Assembly: GCA_902791865.1 (NCBI GenBank)
Contig: CADAXK010000002.1
Coordinates: 124,001 to 188,000, forward strand
Length of the DNA stretch: 64,000 bases
Source: an uncultured Bacteroidia bacterium
GTDB lineage: Bacteria; Bacteroidota; Bacteroidia; Bacteroidales; ML635J-15
Direction: 5' to 3'
The notes beneath the pieces are model-generated. The model searched no databases. It saw only the letters and a list, made by a program, of their open reading frames with translations, and had not been told where the DNA came from. The position numbers and the translations under genes were made by a program. Shown here piece after piece: positions 16,377 through 26,130 of this stretch (positions are counted from its first letter, which is position 1; every line of letters starts with the position of its first letter).

Positions 16377-16892
16377 ATGATAGATAGAATTCGAAAAATT
16401 ATGGAGGAAGAAGGCATGTCGTCGGGTAAGTTTGCCGATGAAGTTGGCATCATAGATTCGAGGCTGTCGCACTATCTTTCGGGACGAAATAAAGTAACAC
16501 TTGAATTGGTGACAAAAATTTTAGAGCGTTTCCGTGGCATAAATTCCGAATGGCTTCTTTTTGGTCGAGGAGAAATGTATAAGTCGGCAGATGCAAAAGG
16601 TGCATATCGTGAACCTGATTTATTTTCACCACTTCCTGCTAGACAAGAATCTCCCTTAAACGACAACAAAGCCGATAATTCGTACAGCAACATTACTAGC
16701 AGTGATTTTTTCGAACCAGAACAAGTTAAAACAGCAGAAAATGATATTGAAACTACAGATCAGTATCTTGAAAATCAGAATGTTGATATTCGTAAAGTCA
16801 GCCCAAAACAACAACGAGAAATAGAGAAGATAATTGTTATGTATTCTGATTTCACCTTTGACAGTTATACACCAAACGGACATAAGATATAG
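16377..16892 (+). CDS. XRE-family helix-turn-helix regulator
   Basis: The 171-residue protein has an N-terminal HTH_3 domain (1-65): GKFADEVGIIDSRLSHYLSGRNKVT, read in parts as helix 2, turn, and recognition helix with SRLSHYLSGR, then INSEWLLFGRGEMY, a tail common to Bacteroidota XRE proteins. The rest is hydrophilic and probably disordered, ending in a short helix (QQREIEKIIVMY) that may dimerise. No peptidase (LexA/CI) domain is present. The palindromes directly upstream make autoregulation likely. Confidence 0.85.
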   Translation: MIDRIRKIMEEEGMSSGKFADEVGIIDSRLSHYLSGRNKVTLELVTKILERFRGINSEWLLFGRGEMYKSADAKGAYREPDLFSPLPARQESPLNDNKADNSYSNITSSDFFEPEQVKTAENDIETTDQYLENQNVDIRKVSPKQQREIEKIIVMYSDFTFDSYTPNGHKI

Positions 16893-16929
16893 AATAACAT
16901 ATCTATACCTATAATTATTTAAGACTACC

Positions 16930-16961
16930 TTTCGCTATCACGTCGAAAAGTTTTATTTTTG
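16930..16961 (+). promoter_or_regulatory. Bacteroidetes-type promoter for clpC
   Basis: TATTTTTG (16954-16961) matches the -7 consensus; TTTC (16930-16933) lies 20 bases upstream as the -33 element. The predicted start leaves a leader of about 12-15 bases before the clpC ATG. Confidence 0.65.
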
Positions 16962-16980
16962 CATTCCAAATAAAAGTATA

Positions 16981-19503
16981 ATGGAAAGGAACTATTCTCA
17001 GTCGTTGATTGATGCATGGCAGTATAGCCGAGAGGAAGCGGTAAGGCTTGGTAGCAGTATGCTCAATCCGGAACATCTATTTTTAGGAATACTGCGCAAT
17101 TCGGAATGCGAAGCCGTACAAAAACTCAAGGAACTGAATGTCAATATAAACGAACTGAAAACTGCAATAGAGAATAACTACCGTTCGTCTGAACTTGCAC
17201 TTACAAATCCCGATGATGTTGTTGATAGTAAGCTTATTGCCAGAATACGCCTCTTTATGAACTCCGAAGCAATATCTCTTGGCAATGATGAAATAAATAC
17301 GAATCATCTGATGCTTGCAATACTAAAAGTGCCAAGTAACTTGTTGGTTCTCTTAGGTAAATTTAACATAGAGTACGACTTGTATAGAATGACTATGGAA
17401 CTTGGCGCTTGGGAGGTAGAAGATAGCGATGTTCAAGATGATGATCTTCCATTTGATGACGACAGCATGCCAATGTCAAACGATAATTCATTCGTTGATC
17501 CTCCAATGGGTAATGGTCGCCGCAGAAGGATGGGGAACAAGTCGCGTACACCTATGCTCGACCAGTTTGGTGTCGATTTGACAGCTGCTGCAATGGAAGA
17601 CAAGCTAGATCCTGTATATGGTCGTGAAAACGAGATTGCCCGTATTACTCAGATTCTATCTAGGCGTAGGAAAAACAATCCTGTATTGATAGGAGAGCCT
17701 GGAGTTGGAAAGTCGGCAATAATCGAGGCTTTGGCTACTAAGATTGTAAAGAAAGAAGTGTCGCATGTACTTCTTGACAAGAAGCTTATCATGCTGAATA
17801 TGACATCAATGGTAGCAGGAACAATGTATCGTGGTCAGTTTGAGGAACGTATGACCGATCTTATTGACGAGTTGAAGGATTCGCCAGATGTTATATTGTT
17901 CATTGACGAAATACATACCATTGTCGGTGCCGGCGATTCATCGGGGAACTTCGATGCTGCAAACATTCTGAAGCCGGCTCTGGCGCGTGGAGAAATACAG
18001 TGCATTGGCTCGACAACACTTGACGAATATCGCAAGATTGAGCGTGATGGTGCATTGGAACGTCGTTTCCAGAAGGTCATTGTTGAGCCTCCTTCAATCG
18101 AAGATACAGTATGTATCCTGCAGAAGGTAAAAGGCAAATACGAAGACCACCACAAGGTTATATATTCCGATAAGGCAATAGAAGCCTGTGTGAAACTTAC
18201 AGACAGGTACATTAGTGACCGTGCTCAACCCGATAAGGCTATCGATGCGCTCGACGAGGCTGGGGCAAGAATGCACACATTCAAGGTTTCTGTTCCAAGC
18301 AAGATTGTCGAATACGAAGAGGACTTGCAGAAAATTCGTGAAATGAAGATGCTGGCTGTAAAGGAGCAGCATTTTGAGGAAGCCGCAACCTATCGCGACA
18401 AGGAACGCGAACTGGAAACCAATATTGCTCACTACAAGAAGCAGTGGCTGTCGGAGATGAACGAAGACAAGAAACTGATAACCGAGGATGATGTTGCGGA
18501 GGTTGTTGCAATGATTTCCGGAATACCAGTAAAGCGTGTGGCTCAATCAGAGGGTACACGACTGCTTGAAATGGACAAGGCTCTTTCAGGAAAGATTATT
18601 GGTCAGGACGAGGCTATAAGCAAGATTGTGAGTGCAATACACAGGAATAGGGCTGGTTTGAAAGATCCGAACAAGCCTATTGGCACATTCATTTTCCTTG
18701 GGCCTACTGGTGTTGGAAAGACACAACTTGCAAAGATTTTGGCCAACTATCTGTTCGATACCGAAGACGCTTTGATTCGCATTGATATGAGTGAATACAT
18801 GGAAAAGTTCTCGGTGTCGAGGCTTGTGGGTGCGCCTCCAGGATACGTCGGATACGAAGAAGGCGGTCAGCTTACCGAACGTGTAAGACGGAAACCTTAT
18901 TCAGTGGTTCTTCTTGATGAAATAGAAAAGGCTCATCCCGATGTATTCAATATTCTGCTTCAGATACTTGACGAAGGTCGTCTTACCGATAGTTCGGGCA
19001 GAAAGATTGACTTCAGGAATACAATTCTTATAATGACGTCAAACATTGGTTCGCGTCAGCTTTCTGATTTTGGCGTTGGCGTAGGCTTCGACACCAAGGC
19101 TCGCAAGGATGCATACGGAGAGAATGCTAAGGCTGTGATTGAAAATGCATTGAAGAAGACGTTCTCGCCCGAATTTATCAATAGGATAGATGATATTGTG
19201 CAGTTCAACACTTTGTCGAAGGATGACATCTGCAAGATCATTGACATTGAACTTTCTGGTCTATACGACAGGGTACACGGTATGGGATTCACCTTGGACA
19301 TCGCGCAGTCGGCACGAGACTTCATTGTGGAAAAGGGCTACGATCCGAAGTTCGGCGCTCGTCATCTTAAACGCGCTATTCAGAGGTATGTCGAGGATGT
19401 GCTTGCAGAGTACATAATAAAGGCAGAAGTGTCTGAAAACAACCATATTAACCTGGAATACGACGAGTCCGAAGGCATGAAAGTGTCGCTGTCGAAGATT
19501 TAG
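16981..19503 (+). CDS. clpC: ATP-dependent Clp protease ATP-binding subunit ClpC
   Basis: The 840-residue protein has the double Clp N-domain (about 1-150), AAA+ module D1 with Walker A GEPGVGKS at 238-245 and Walker B ILFIDEIHT, a UVR-type middle segment (about 445-480, HFEEAATYRDKE), and D2 with GPTGVGKT near 575. It unfolds proteins for ClpP. This is full length for ClpC. An acidic linker (residues about 145-175, rich in Asp) separates the N-domain from D1. It has its own promoter and no visible CIRCE element. Confidence 0.95.
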   Translation: MERNYSQSLIDAWQYSREEAVRLGSSMLNPEHLFLGILRNSECEAVQKLKELNVNINELKTAIENNYRSSELALTNPDDVVDSKLIARIRLFMNSEAISLGNDEINTNHLMLAILKVPSNLLVLLGKFNIEYDLYRMTMELGAWEVEDSDVQDDDLPFDDDSMPMSNDNSFVDPPMGNGRRRRMGNKSRTPMLDQFGVDLTAAAMEDKLDPVYGRENEIARITQILSRRRKNNPVLIGEPGVGKSAIIEALATKIVKKEVSHVLLDKKLIMLNMTSMVAGTMYRGQFEERMTDLIDELKDSPDVILFIDEIHTIVGAGDSSGNFDAANILKPALARGEIQCIGSTTLDEYRKIERDGALERRFQKVIVEPPSIEDTVCILQKVKGKYEDHHKVIYSDKAIEACVKLTDRYISDRAQPDKAIDALDEAGARMHTFKVSVPSKIVEYEEDLQKIREMKMLAVKEQHFEEAATYRDKERELETNIAHYKKQWLSEMNEDKKLITEDDVAEVVAMISGIPVKRVAQSEGTRLLEMDKALSGKIIGQDEAISKIVSAIHRNRAGLKDPNKPIGTFIFLGPTGVGKTQLAKILANYLFDTEDALIRIDMSEYMEKFSVSRLVGAPPGYVGYEEGGQLTERVRRKPYSVVLLDEIEKAHPDVFNILLQILDEGRLTDSSGRKIDFRNTILIMTSNIGSRQLSDFGVGVGFDTKARKDAYGENAKAVIENALKKTFSPEFINRIDDIVQFNTLSKDDICKIIDIELSGLYDRVHGMGFTLDIAQSARDFIVEKGYDPKFGARHLKRAIQRYVEDVLAEYIIKAEVSENNHINLEYDESEGMKVSLSKI

Positions 19504-19512
19504 CATGCACGT

Positions 19513-20313
19513 ATGGACGATAGCAATTTGACGGTAAACGCAATGTGGATAGGCAATAGCCTTTCCGCTTGCGAGTTGCTGACCATCAAGTCGTTCTTAA
19601 ACAACGGGCATAAATTTGTGTTATGGGCATACGATAATATATATACGCAGCTTCCTAGTGGGACAATATTAAGGGATGCTTCCGAAATAATACCGCGTGA
19701 AAAGGTTTTTTCGTACAAGTACAGCAATCAGTTTGGACATGGCAAGGGCAGTTATGCCGGATTTAGCGACATATTCCGCTACAAGTTGCTGTATCTGAAT
19801 GGCGGTTGGTGGGTCGATATGGATGTTACTTGCCTGAAACCACTTGATTTTGAAGATGATTATGTTTTCCGATCACATCATTCGCTTCCTTTGGTTGGCA
19901 ATGTGATGAAATGTCCGAAAGATTCACCACTTATGGAAAAATGCTATAACGAAGCTGTTTCAAAAGTGGATGAAAACAACCGTGACTGGCATTTGCCGAT
20001 ACAGATTCTCGTTGACAATGTGATTGAAATGGGGCTTAAGGGGCATGTGAAAACTTTTTCCAACGAGGATTCGTGGAATGTTGTCCGCAAAATGCTGTAT
20101 AGGAACGTGCCTGTTCCTAGTAATTGGAGTGTAATTCATTGGGTTAACGAGGAATGGAGAAGAAACGGCATTGATCGTACTGCTTTTCTCAAGTCATCAT
20201 TGTTCTCTGAACTTGCAAGACGCAATGATGTGCAGATAGGGTATACGGGTTTTGCAAAAAGTGTATCAACAAGATTTAAGTTGAGCTTGTTTTGGCATGG
20301 CTTAATGCAGTGA
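19513..20313 (+). CDS. DXD-motif glycosyltransferase (capsular polysaccharide type)
   Basis: The 266-residue protein has the sugar-binding DXD region of the OCH1/capsular glycosyltransferase group: SDIFRYKLLYLNGGWWVDMDVTCLKPLD, where GGWWVDMDV carries Asp-x-Asp. It begins with NAMWIGNSLSACELLTIKSF, typical of the family. No signal peptide or membrane helix, so it acts in the cytoplasm. It lies 9 bases after clpC and is probably co-transcribed, which is not an obvious functional link. Confidence 0.82.
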   Translation: MDDSNLTVNAMWIGNSLSACELLTIKSFLNNGHKFVLWAYDNIYTQLPSGTILRDASEIIPREKVFSYKYSNQFGHGKGSYAGFSDIFRYKLLYLNGGWWVDMDVTCLKPLDFEDDYVFRSHHSLPLVGNVMKCPKDSPLMEKCYNEAVSKVDENNRDWHLPIQILVDNVIEMGLKGHVKTFSNEDSWNVVRKMLYRNVPVPSNWSVIHWVNEEWRRNGIDRTAFLKSSLFSELARRNDVQIGYTGFAKSVSTRFKLSLFWHGLMQ

Positions 20314-20321
20314 TATATAAC

Positions 20322-20350
20322 AAAAAAGCGTCTTTTGTGACGCTTTTTTT
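20322..20350. terminator. bidirectional intrinsic terminator
   Basis: AAAAAAGCGTC and GACGCTTTTTTT form an 11-bp hairpin around a six-base loop, placed between the convergent glycosyltransferase and rpoD. Confidence 0.85.
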
Positions 20351-20356
20351 TATTTA

Positions 20357-21217
20357 TTAACCGAGGTAACTCTTCAACAACTTGCTTCTGTTTGAATGTT
20401 TCAGTCGTCGGATTGCCTTTTCCTTAATTTGGCGAACGCGTTCGCGCGTAAGACCGAACTGGTCGCTTATTTCTTCGAGTGTTCTTTCGGGACCACCGAT
20501 GCCGAAAAACATCTTTACAATTTCTCTTTCTCTTTCGGTAAGAGCGGCAAGTACGCGCTCAATTTCCTTTGACAAGGATTCTTCGATAAGTTTAGAGTCT
20601 GTATTTGGCAGGTCTGTATTTTCAAGAACGTCTACAAGGCTGTTGTCCTCGCCGTTTGCAAATGGAGCATCAAGTGATGTGTGTCTGCCCGAAACCTTCA
20701 GTGTGTCTGAAATCTTATCTTCTGGCATGTCAAGAACCTTAGCCAATTCTTCCGAGGTAGGACGGCGTTCGTATTCTTGCTCAAAACGAGAAAGAGCCTT
20801 GTTGATTTTGTTGAGCGAACCAACCTGATTAAGAGGAAGCCTTACGATTCTAGCTTGTTCGGCCAAGGCCTGAAGTATAGACTGGCGTATCCACCACACA
20901 GCATACGATATGAACTTGAAACCACGAGTCTCATCAAATTTCTCTGCTGCCCTGATAAGTCCGAGGTTGCCTTCGTTGATAAGGTCGGGGAGGCTCAAGC
21001 CTTGATTCTGGTACTGTTTTGCTACGGAAACAACGAAACGGAGATTTGCCTTTGTAAGTTTTTCCAATGCTTCACGGTCGCCTTTCCTGATTTTCTGCGC
21101 CAATTCTACTTCTTCTTCAACTGTGATAAGTTCTTCTTTACCAATCTCCTGCAAATACTTGTCCAACGATGCACTCTCGCGATTGGTAATTGATTTAGTA
21201 ATCTTTAATTGTCTCAT
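20357..21217 (-). CDS. rpoD: primary RNA polymerase sigma factor RpoD (sigma-ABfr type)
   Basis: The 286-residue protein has region 1.2 ([16 protein letters not shown]), region 2 with [38 protein letters not shown] and the -10 recognition part [13 protein letters not shown], region 3, and region 4 with an HTH ([27 protein letters not shown]), quoted in pieces. It lacks region 1.1, as is normal in Bacteroidota. It should recognise the TTTG/TAnnTTTG promoters seen across the window. Confidence 0.95.
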   Translation of the reverse strand: MRQLKITKSITNRESASLDKYLQEIGKEELITVEEEVELAQKIRKGDREALEKLTKANLRFVVSVAKQYQNQGLSLPDLINEGNLGLIRAAEKFDETRGFKFISYAVWWIRQSILQALAEQARIVRLPLNQVGSLNKINKALSRFEQEYERRPTSEELAKVLDMPEDKISDTLKVSGRHTSLDAPFANGEDNSLVDVLENTDLPNTDSKLIEESLSKEIERVLAALTEREREIVKMFFGIGGPERTLEEISDQFGLTRERVRQIKEKAIRRLKHSNRSKLLKSYLG

Positions 21218-21277
21218 TTCTTATTTTTAAAATCAATATCTTATACGACAGTCTTCCAAAAAAGTTTTATTTATTTC

Positions 21278-21316
21278 AAAAAAAAATCTGCCCCAAGATT
21301 GAGGCAGATTTTTTTT
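21278..21316 (-). terminator. intrinsic terminator after the T9SS protein
   Basis: AAAATCTGCC and GGCAGATTTT form a 10-bp hairpin with A- and T-runs on both sides and lie 15 bases past the stop of the T9SS gene. Confidence 0.8.
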
Positions 21317-21331
21317 GATATTGTAAGTTGA

Positions 21332-24277
21332 TTATCTTACAACGTTAACCTTTGAAACAGAGTCGTTAATCTTAACGAAGTATGTTCCGTTCGAAAGGTT
21401 GCTGATGTCGATTGTGTGGTTGCTTGAAATGTTTTCGTTTGTGTAAACAACCTGACCGAGAGCATTGATGATTTCAACGTTAGCATTTTCTGCGTTAACA
21501 ATTGTTATGTTGTTGCTTGCTGGGTTAGGATAGATGCTGATTACGTTTTCAACTTCATCAATGTTTGTGCAAGAGTTAACAGATAATACTTCCTGATGTA
21601 TGCTAGTTCCGCATTCATTTGTAGCTGTCAATATTACTGTGTAATCACCTGCTGTATTGTAAGTCATTGTTGGGTTTTCTTCGGTAGAAGTTGTTGAGCC
21701 GTCACCGAAGAATTGGTTAAGGTCGAAACCTTCCTCGCCAGTAAGTTCACCGAGGTCAACTCCAGCACCATCGCCAAAGTTCCATGCGTATGATTGTGCA
21801 TTTTGAGAGGTGTTGGTGAATTGGATCTGCTGACCAGTGCAAAGTTCCTGTGAGTGTGTGAATGATGCAGTTGGAACAGGTGTGCAGTCATAAACTACGA
21901 AACTGTTGATAGCAGCGCCCTGTATTGAGTTTCCTCCAGTCATACCGCCGAAGATGTTGCCGAACAAGTCGCCCATTCCGGTTTCATCGTCACCCATGTT
22001 CATGCTGGTGGTCTTGAAAGCGAATCTGAACTTTACGCTTGAAAGGTTTGCTGAACTTGGGAAGTTAAGCTTTGTCTTTACAGTTACGAATCCGTTAGTA
22101 TTTCCAGACCATCCCGGTTCGCTCATTTCACCGGTCATCATGTTTGTTGTATACCATCCTTCGTTGATGTCACCATCACCAGCAACTACAACAATCCACG
22201 AAGAACCACCGTTTACAGTGTATTGCAAAGAGAGGGAGCCTCCAAAGATTCCGAACATGCTAGTCGGGTCGAATGGCATATCTCCAGTATCACCTGTATC
22301 ACCCATATCCATTGCGCTGAGGTTGTATTTGAGGCTAATCTTTACGATAGGGTTGGTCATTCCTGTTAGGTTGTAGCAAGGAGAGTAGAGGAAGGATTCT
22401 TCACTTGGGTTTACTGGTCCGTTTGGATTTGTAGCCCATGTCCAGATGCTGTCGTTTTGTGAGACTGCAGTTTTTCCAAATTCCCATGATGAATTTGAGC
22501 CAGCTGCATACCAGTCGTTTACAAAATCATCTTCGTCGACATTGTCAAATATAGCGTAAGCATTGTTAGCGTCGTATAAGCCTTGTGAAACAACAAAGCC
22601 TTCTGCTTCATCGTTTGTCGGGTCTTCGTCATCAGTGAGAGCTGTTCTAGCTATTAAGTTGTATGTTCCGAATGTAGGAAGGCTGAGAGTTTCGTTGAAT
22701 GTATACTCGGCAGTTGCGCCTACTGCTATTGGGGTGCTAATGGTTTCTTCAATCCAGTTTTCACCGCCGTCAACAGAGTATTTTACAATGTATGATGACT
22801 GTTCTTCGCGACCATAGTTCTTTATGGTTATGCTTACGTGACCATTTGAAAGTCCACAACCCGATGCAGGACCAGTTATTGCAGTAACGCCTAAGTCTTT
22901 GTCGGCTGCATTTCTTACAACAATGTTATCAACAGCAACGCCGGCACCACCAGTTGTTGTTCCGCCAAAAAGACCGCCAAGGTCGAAACCTGAACCTGCA
23001 TTGTAGATTATACGAAGCTGTACGCTCGACTGGTTTGCATATCTTGCAAGACTGATGTTCTTGTTTACAGGAACACCACTTGCTTCGATGGGAGCCACTG
23101 TATCCCAAGTTGTTCCGTCTATTGAACCCAAAACGAAACCTCTGGTTGTTGAGCCTCCACCGATTCCAAAAATATCACCCATTCCGCCTGAAGAAACAGG
23201 ATAGTCTGCCGCAACGTCGAAATGAAGTTCTGGCATGTCAAGTTCAGCAAAACTCAAGCAAGGAGATGCGATGTATGAGTTCTTGCTGACAGCGGTGTCG
23301 GTCATGTAGAAGTGGTTTTCGCTTTCTTCGAGCTGACGGATAGACCATGAGTTGGCTGGGTTTGCTGTCCAGTTGAAGGGTTCGTCACCTTCAAAGTTTT
23401 CTATGAAAGCAAATTCTGTTATTAATGCATTTCTTGTTACGGTTGCTTCACCAGAGTTGTTTTCTTCGGCTTCGTCACCAACGAGGGTAGCAACGATTTC
23501 GATTGTATTGCTTCCTTCTGCCAAAGCCACATTTTCGAAAGTCCTTGTCAATGTAGCACCTGATGCAATTGCGGGAAGTGTTTCTGTCGCTGCTACAACA
23601 CCATTTACATTGCATACTACCGATACCGCATTTTCTGCTATTTCAAGTGTACCTGGGTTAGCAATTGTGTATGAAACAGAAGTTGTTGCTGAGCATCCCG
23701 AATTTGTAACTGTTACTGTGCGTACTGCAACGTCGTGTTCAACAACTTTTTCAACCGAAATATTGAAGGTTGCAGTGGTGTAACTTGAAGCTGCACCAAT
23801 ACCGAACATACCTTGTGAAACTAACGAGTCAGCAGCAACAACAATGTAGTATTCTGTTGATGCTGTAAGGCTTACGTTGTTCATTGAAACAGAAGTTGCT
23901 GTCAATGAATTGGAAACGGATGGTGTTCCAATTAATTGAGCACTTTCTGCGTCTGGGCATCCGTTGAATAGAAATACGCCCACATTTGATGGAGTCAAAT
24001 TGAAAGAAACCTCTGGTGAGTAGGTTCTTGAAATTCCCGATAGTACGATTGTTACATTCTGGTTCTCAGTCGGGATGTACTTGTAAACATGGCATCCGCT
24101 ACGCATTGTGTAGGTTGACAATGTGTAAGGATTTGTTCCCAAAGTCGTCTGACTTTGTGCGGAATAAGGAAGGCTTGCGATTGCGCTTGGGTTTGCACAA
24201 TTTTCGCCTTCTGTCTGTGCAAATGCAGCAAATGAAATAATAAGTGCTGCAATACTAAAGATAAATTTTCTCATCAT
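21332..24277 (-). CDS. T9SS type A sorting-domain protein with PKD domain
   Basis: The 981-residue product has a signal peptide (KFIFSIAALIISFAAFAQ), a CARDB-like beta domain (about 185-290), jelly-roll domains of the choice-of-anchor type starting FIENFEGDEPFNWTANPANSW (about 295), a second such unit near 575 (AIFDNVDEDDF), a PKD domain near 805-885 (YAWNFGDG), and a C-terminal type IX sorting domain (ISIYPNPASNNITI, then NGTYFVKI). It is exported and attached or released at the cell surface. Five Gly/Asp/Phe-rich inserts interrupt its domains (see findings). Stop is followed by a terminator; a -7 element lies upstream at 24305. Confidence 0.85.
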   Translation of the reverse strand: MMRKFIFSIAALIISFAAFAQTEGENCANPSAIASLPYSAQSQTTLGTNPYTLSTYTMRSGCHVYKYIPTENQNVTIVLSGISRTYSPEVSFNLTPSNVGVFLFNGCPDAESAQLIGTPSVSNSLTATSVSMNNVSLTASTEYYIVVAADSLVSQGMFGIGAASSYTTATFNISVEKVVEHDVAVRTVTVTNSGCSATTSVSYTIANPGTLEIAENAVSVVCNVNGVVAATETLPAIASGATLTRTFENVALAEGSNTIEIVATLVGDEAEENNSGEATVTRNALITEFAFIENFEGDEPFNWTANPANSWSIRQLEESENHFYMTDTAVSKNSYIASPCLSFAELDMPELHFDVAADYPVSSGGMGDIFGIGGGSTTRGFVLGSIDGTTWDTVAPIEASGVPVNKNISLARYANQSSVQLRIIYNAGSGFDLGGLFGGTTTGGAGVAVDNIVVRNAADKDLGVTAITGPASGCGLSNGHVSITIKNYGREEQSSYIVKYSVDGGENWIEETISTPIAVGATAEYTFNETLSLPTFGTYNLIARTALTDDEDPTNDEAEGFVVSQGLYDANNAYAIFDNVDEDDFVNDWYAAGSNSSWEFGKTAVSQNDSIWTWATNPNGPVNPSEESFLYSPCYNLTGMTNPIVKISLKYNLSAMDMGDTGDTGDMPFDPTSMFGIFGGSLSLQYTVNGGSSWIVVVAGDGDINEGWYTTNMMTGEMSEPGWSGNTNGFVTVKTKLNFPSSANLSSVKFRFAFKTTSMNMGDDETGMGDLFGNIFGGMTGGNSIQGAAINSFVVYDCTPVPTASFTHSQELCTGQQIQFTNTSQNAQSYAWNFGDGAGVDLGELTGEEGFDLNQFFGDGSTTSTEENPTMTYNTAGDYTVILTATNECGTSIHQEVLSVNSCTNIDEVENVISIYPNPASNNITIVNAENANVEIINALGQVVYTNENISSNHTIDISNLSNGTYFVKINDSVSKVNVVR

Positions 24278-24304
24278 ACAGTTTGTTTAAAGTTATATAT
24301 TCTG

Positions 24305-24312
24305 CAAATATA
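24305..24312 (-). promoter_or_regulatory. -7 element for the T9SS type A gene
   Basis: Minus-strand TATATTTG matches TAnnTTTG exactly, 27 bases before the ATG. No clear TTTG is found at the -33 position. The rest of the 280-base gap up to nnrDE shows nothing further apart from the rightward promoter. Confidence 0.45.
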
Positions 24313-24533
24313 TTGAAACAATGTCACTGGAATGTTTTTTAGTGTTACTTTTTGTTAACAATAAAAAATGCCAGCATAAGTAGCCATTCGTTTGCTTCAT
24401 GATTGTAATACAACGATTTAAGCTGGACAAAAGCCTGACTTTCCATTGTTGAAAACCATAAAGTTATCAACAATATCGCTGTCTTGTTAAAAAAATATTG
24501 TTGCAATATCACTTTTCTTTCGACCTGTCAAAC

Positions 24534-24541
24534 TATTTTTG
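24534..24541 (+). promoter_or_regulatory. -7 element for nnrDE
   Basis: TATTTTTG is an exact -7 match, 16 bases before the ATG at 24558; the -33 region holds only TTTT/TTTC runs. Confidence 0.5.
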
Positions 24542-24557
24542 CTAAAACTAATTCGAC

Positions 24558-26078
24558 ATGAAAAAGATTCTTATCTCGTCGCAGACACAACAACTGGATG
24601 TGCAGACAATGGTTGCTCAGGGAATATCGTCGTATGAACTCATGGAACGTGCAGTGCATGAGTTATATGCAAATATGAGGACTGTATGCGGAAAAGTAGA
24701 TGGAAAAAACTTTGTGGTTGTTTCTGGTACAGGCAATAATGGAGGAGATGGACTCGGAGTTGCAAGGTTGTTGATACATGATAATGCCGATGTGAAAGTG
24801 TGGGTTTGTGACTTTTCTGAAAAAATGAGTGCTGAATGTCGCAAAAATCTTGACTTGGTCATGGCTATGGATTCGGAATGTGTTACAATGTTGAGCAAAA
24901 CAGATTTTGATGAACTTGTAATTCCCGAAGATACAATTATAATTGATGCAATGTTTGGAACTGGGCTTAGCCGAAGCGTGACGGGCAAGTATGCAGACAT
25001 TATAAATATTATAAATAGGTCGGCTGGGAAGGTGTGGTCAATCGACATTCCGTCTGGATTGTTCGGTGAGGATAATGCTTGCAACAATGGTGCGATTGTC
25101 AATGCCGATGCCACATTTGCAATAGGGAATATGCCGTTGTCGTCAATGTTCGCTGAAAATTATGTCCATTATGGAGAAATAAAACTAGTAGACATAGGCC
25201 ACGATGAAAAATCGCGCGAAGCAATGTCAACAGAATTTAATGTTATTGAAGAGGATGATGTCGTTCGACATTTCCGTATCAGGCATCCTTTCGACCATAA
25301 GGGAACTTTTGGACATGCGTTTATGGTGACTGGCAGTCGTGGCAAAGCTGGTGCTGCAATTATGGCATCCAAAGCTTGTCTGCGTTCTGGTGTCGGTTTG
25401 CTGACATTGTTGTCGCCGGAAGATATTTGTGAAATAATGCAGATTTCGGTACCTGAGGCAATGTACGAAACCAACTTTTCTGGAAGTTTCGAAAAGTACA
25501 ATGCATTGGGAATCGGTCCTGGGGTAGGCACTGGAGCGTCAGCGTGTAAATATGTAGACGCAGTTATAAACTCAGGTAAGCCATTTGTTGCCGATGCGGA
25601 TGCGTTGAATATTATTGCAAAAAACAACTTCATGCTCGAAAAGCTTAGCAATTGCATACTTACACCACATCCGAAAGAGTTCGAACGGCTCTTTGGATGT
25701 TTCGGATCGTCGGTGGAAAGGTTGCACTTTATGTCATGTTTTTCTCGTGAGCATAATTGCGCGATAATTTTAAAAGGTGGAGTAACTGCAATTTCGCTTA
25801 CCAATGGAAGCATATTATTTTATATAGGTATGAATCCAGGAGTTGCAACAGGAGGCAGTGGTGATGTGCTGACTGGAATAATAACTTCTTTGCTAGCTCA
25901 GGGCTATACTGTTGATGAAGCTGCAGTTGCTGGTACATGGATTCATGGCGAAGCTGGAAAACTTGCGAGTGCAGAATTTGGAATGGTGTCAACATTGCCT
26001 ACTGATGTTATTGCAAAATTACCACTGGTAACCACACGATTATACGAACATAACAGAGTATTAAATTTTTGCAATTGA
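24558..26078 (+). CDS. nnrDE: bifunctional NAD(P)H-hydrate epimerase / ADP-dependent dehydratase
   Basis: The 506-residue fusion has an N-terminal YjeF_N epimerase domain (about 1-215; VVSGTGNNGGDGLGVARLL binds NADPHX) and a C-terminal ribokinase-like dehydratase (about 225-500; GSRGKAGAAIMASKACLRSGVGL, then ATGGSGDVLTG). It repairs hydrated NADH and NADPH. Length and order are usual for the bacterial fused form. The last 11 bases overlap the promoter of the next gene. Confidence 0.93.
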   Translation: MKKILISSQTQQLDVQTMVAQGISSYELMERAVHELYANMRTVCGKVDGKNFVVVSGTGNNGGDGLGVARLLIHDNADVKVWVCDFSEKMSAECRKNLDLVMAMDSECVTMLSKTDFDELVIPEDTIIIDAMFGTGLSRSVTGKYADIINIINRSAGKVWSIDIPSGLFGEDNACNNGAIVNADATFAIGNMPLSSMFAENYVHYGEIKLVDIGHDEKSREAMSTEFNVIEEDDVVRHFRIRHPFDHKGTFGHAFMVTGSRGKAGAAIMASKACLRSGVGLLTLLSPEDICEIMQISVPEAMYETNFSGSFEKYNALGIGPGVGTGASACKYVDAVINSGKPFVADADALNIIAKNNFMLEKLSNCILTPHPKEFERLFGCFGSSVERLHFMSCFSREHNCAIILKGGVTAISLTNGSILFYIGMNPGVATGGSGDVLTGIITSLLAQGYTVDEAAVAGTWIHGEAGKLASAEFGMVSTLPTDVIAKLPLVTTRLYEHNRVLNFCN

Positions 26079-26098
26079 TAATATTTGTGCTACTTTTG
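26068..26098 (+). promoter_or_regulatory. Bacteroidetes-type promoter for the DUF4831 gene
   Basis: TTTG (26068-26071) is followed after exactly 19 bases by TACTTTTG (26091-26098). The -33 element lies inside the last codons of nnrDE. The ATG follows 32 bases downstream. Confidence 0.8.
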
Positions 26099-26130
26099 CA
26101 CTTAATTATTTTTAAATATAATTCATCTTT

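Noticed and set aside
25169..25813. 214-codon ORF antisense to nnrDE
   Set aside because: Shadow of a well-supported gene on the other strand; the peptide has no family features. The same holds for long antisense frames over threonine dehydrogenase (12904-13545), hutI (46481-47053) and the T9SS repeats (41456-42022).
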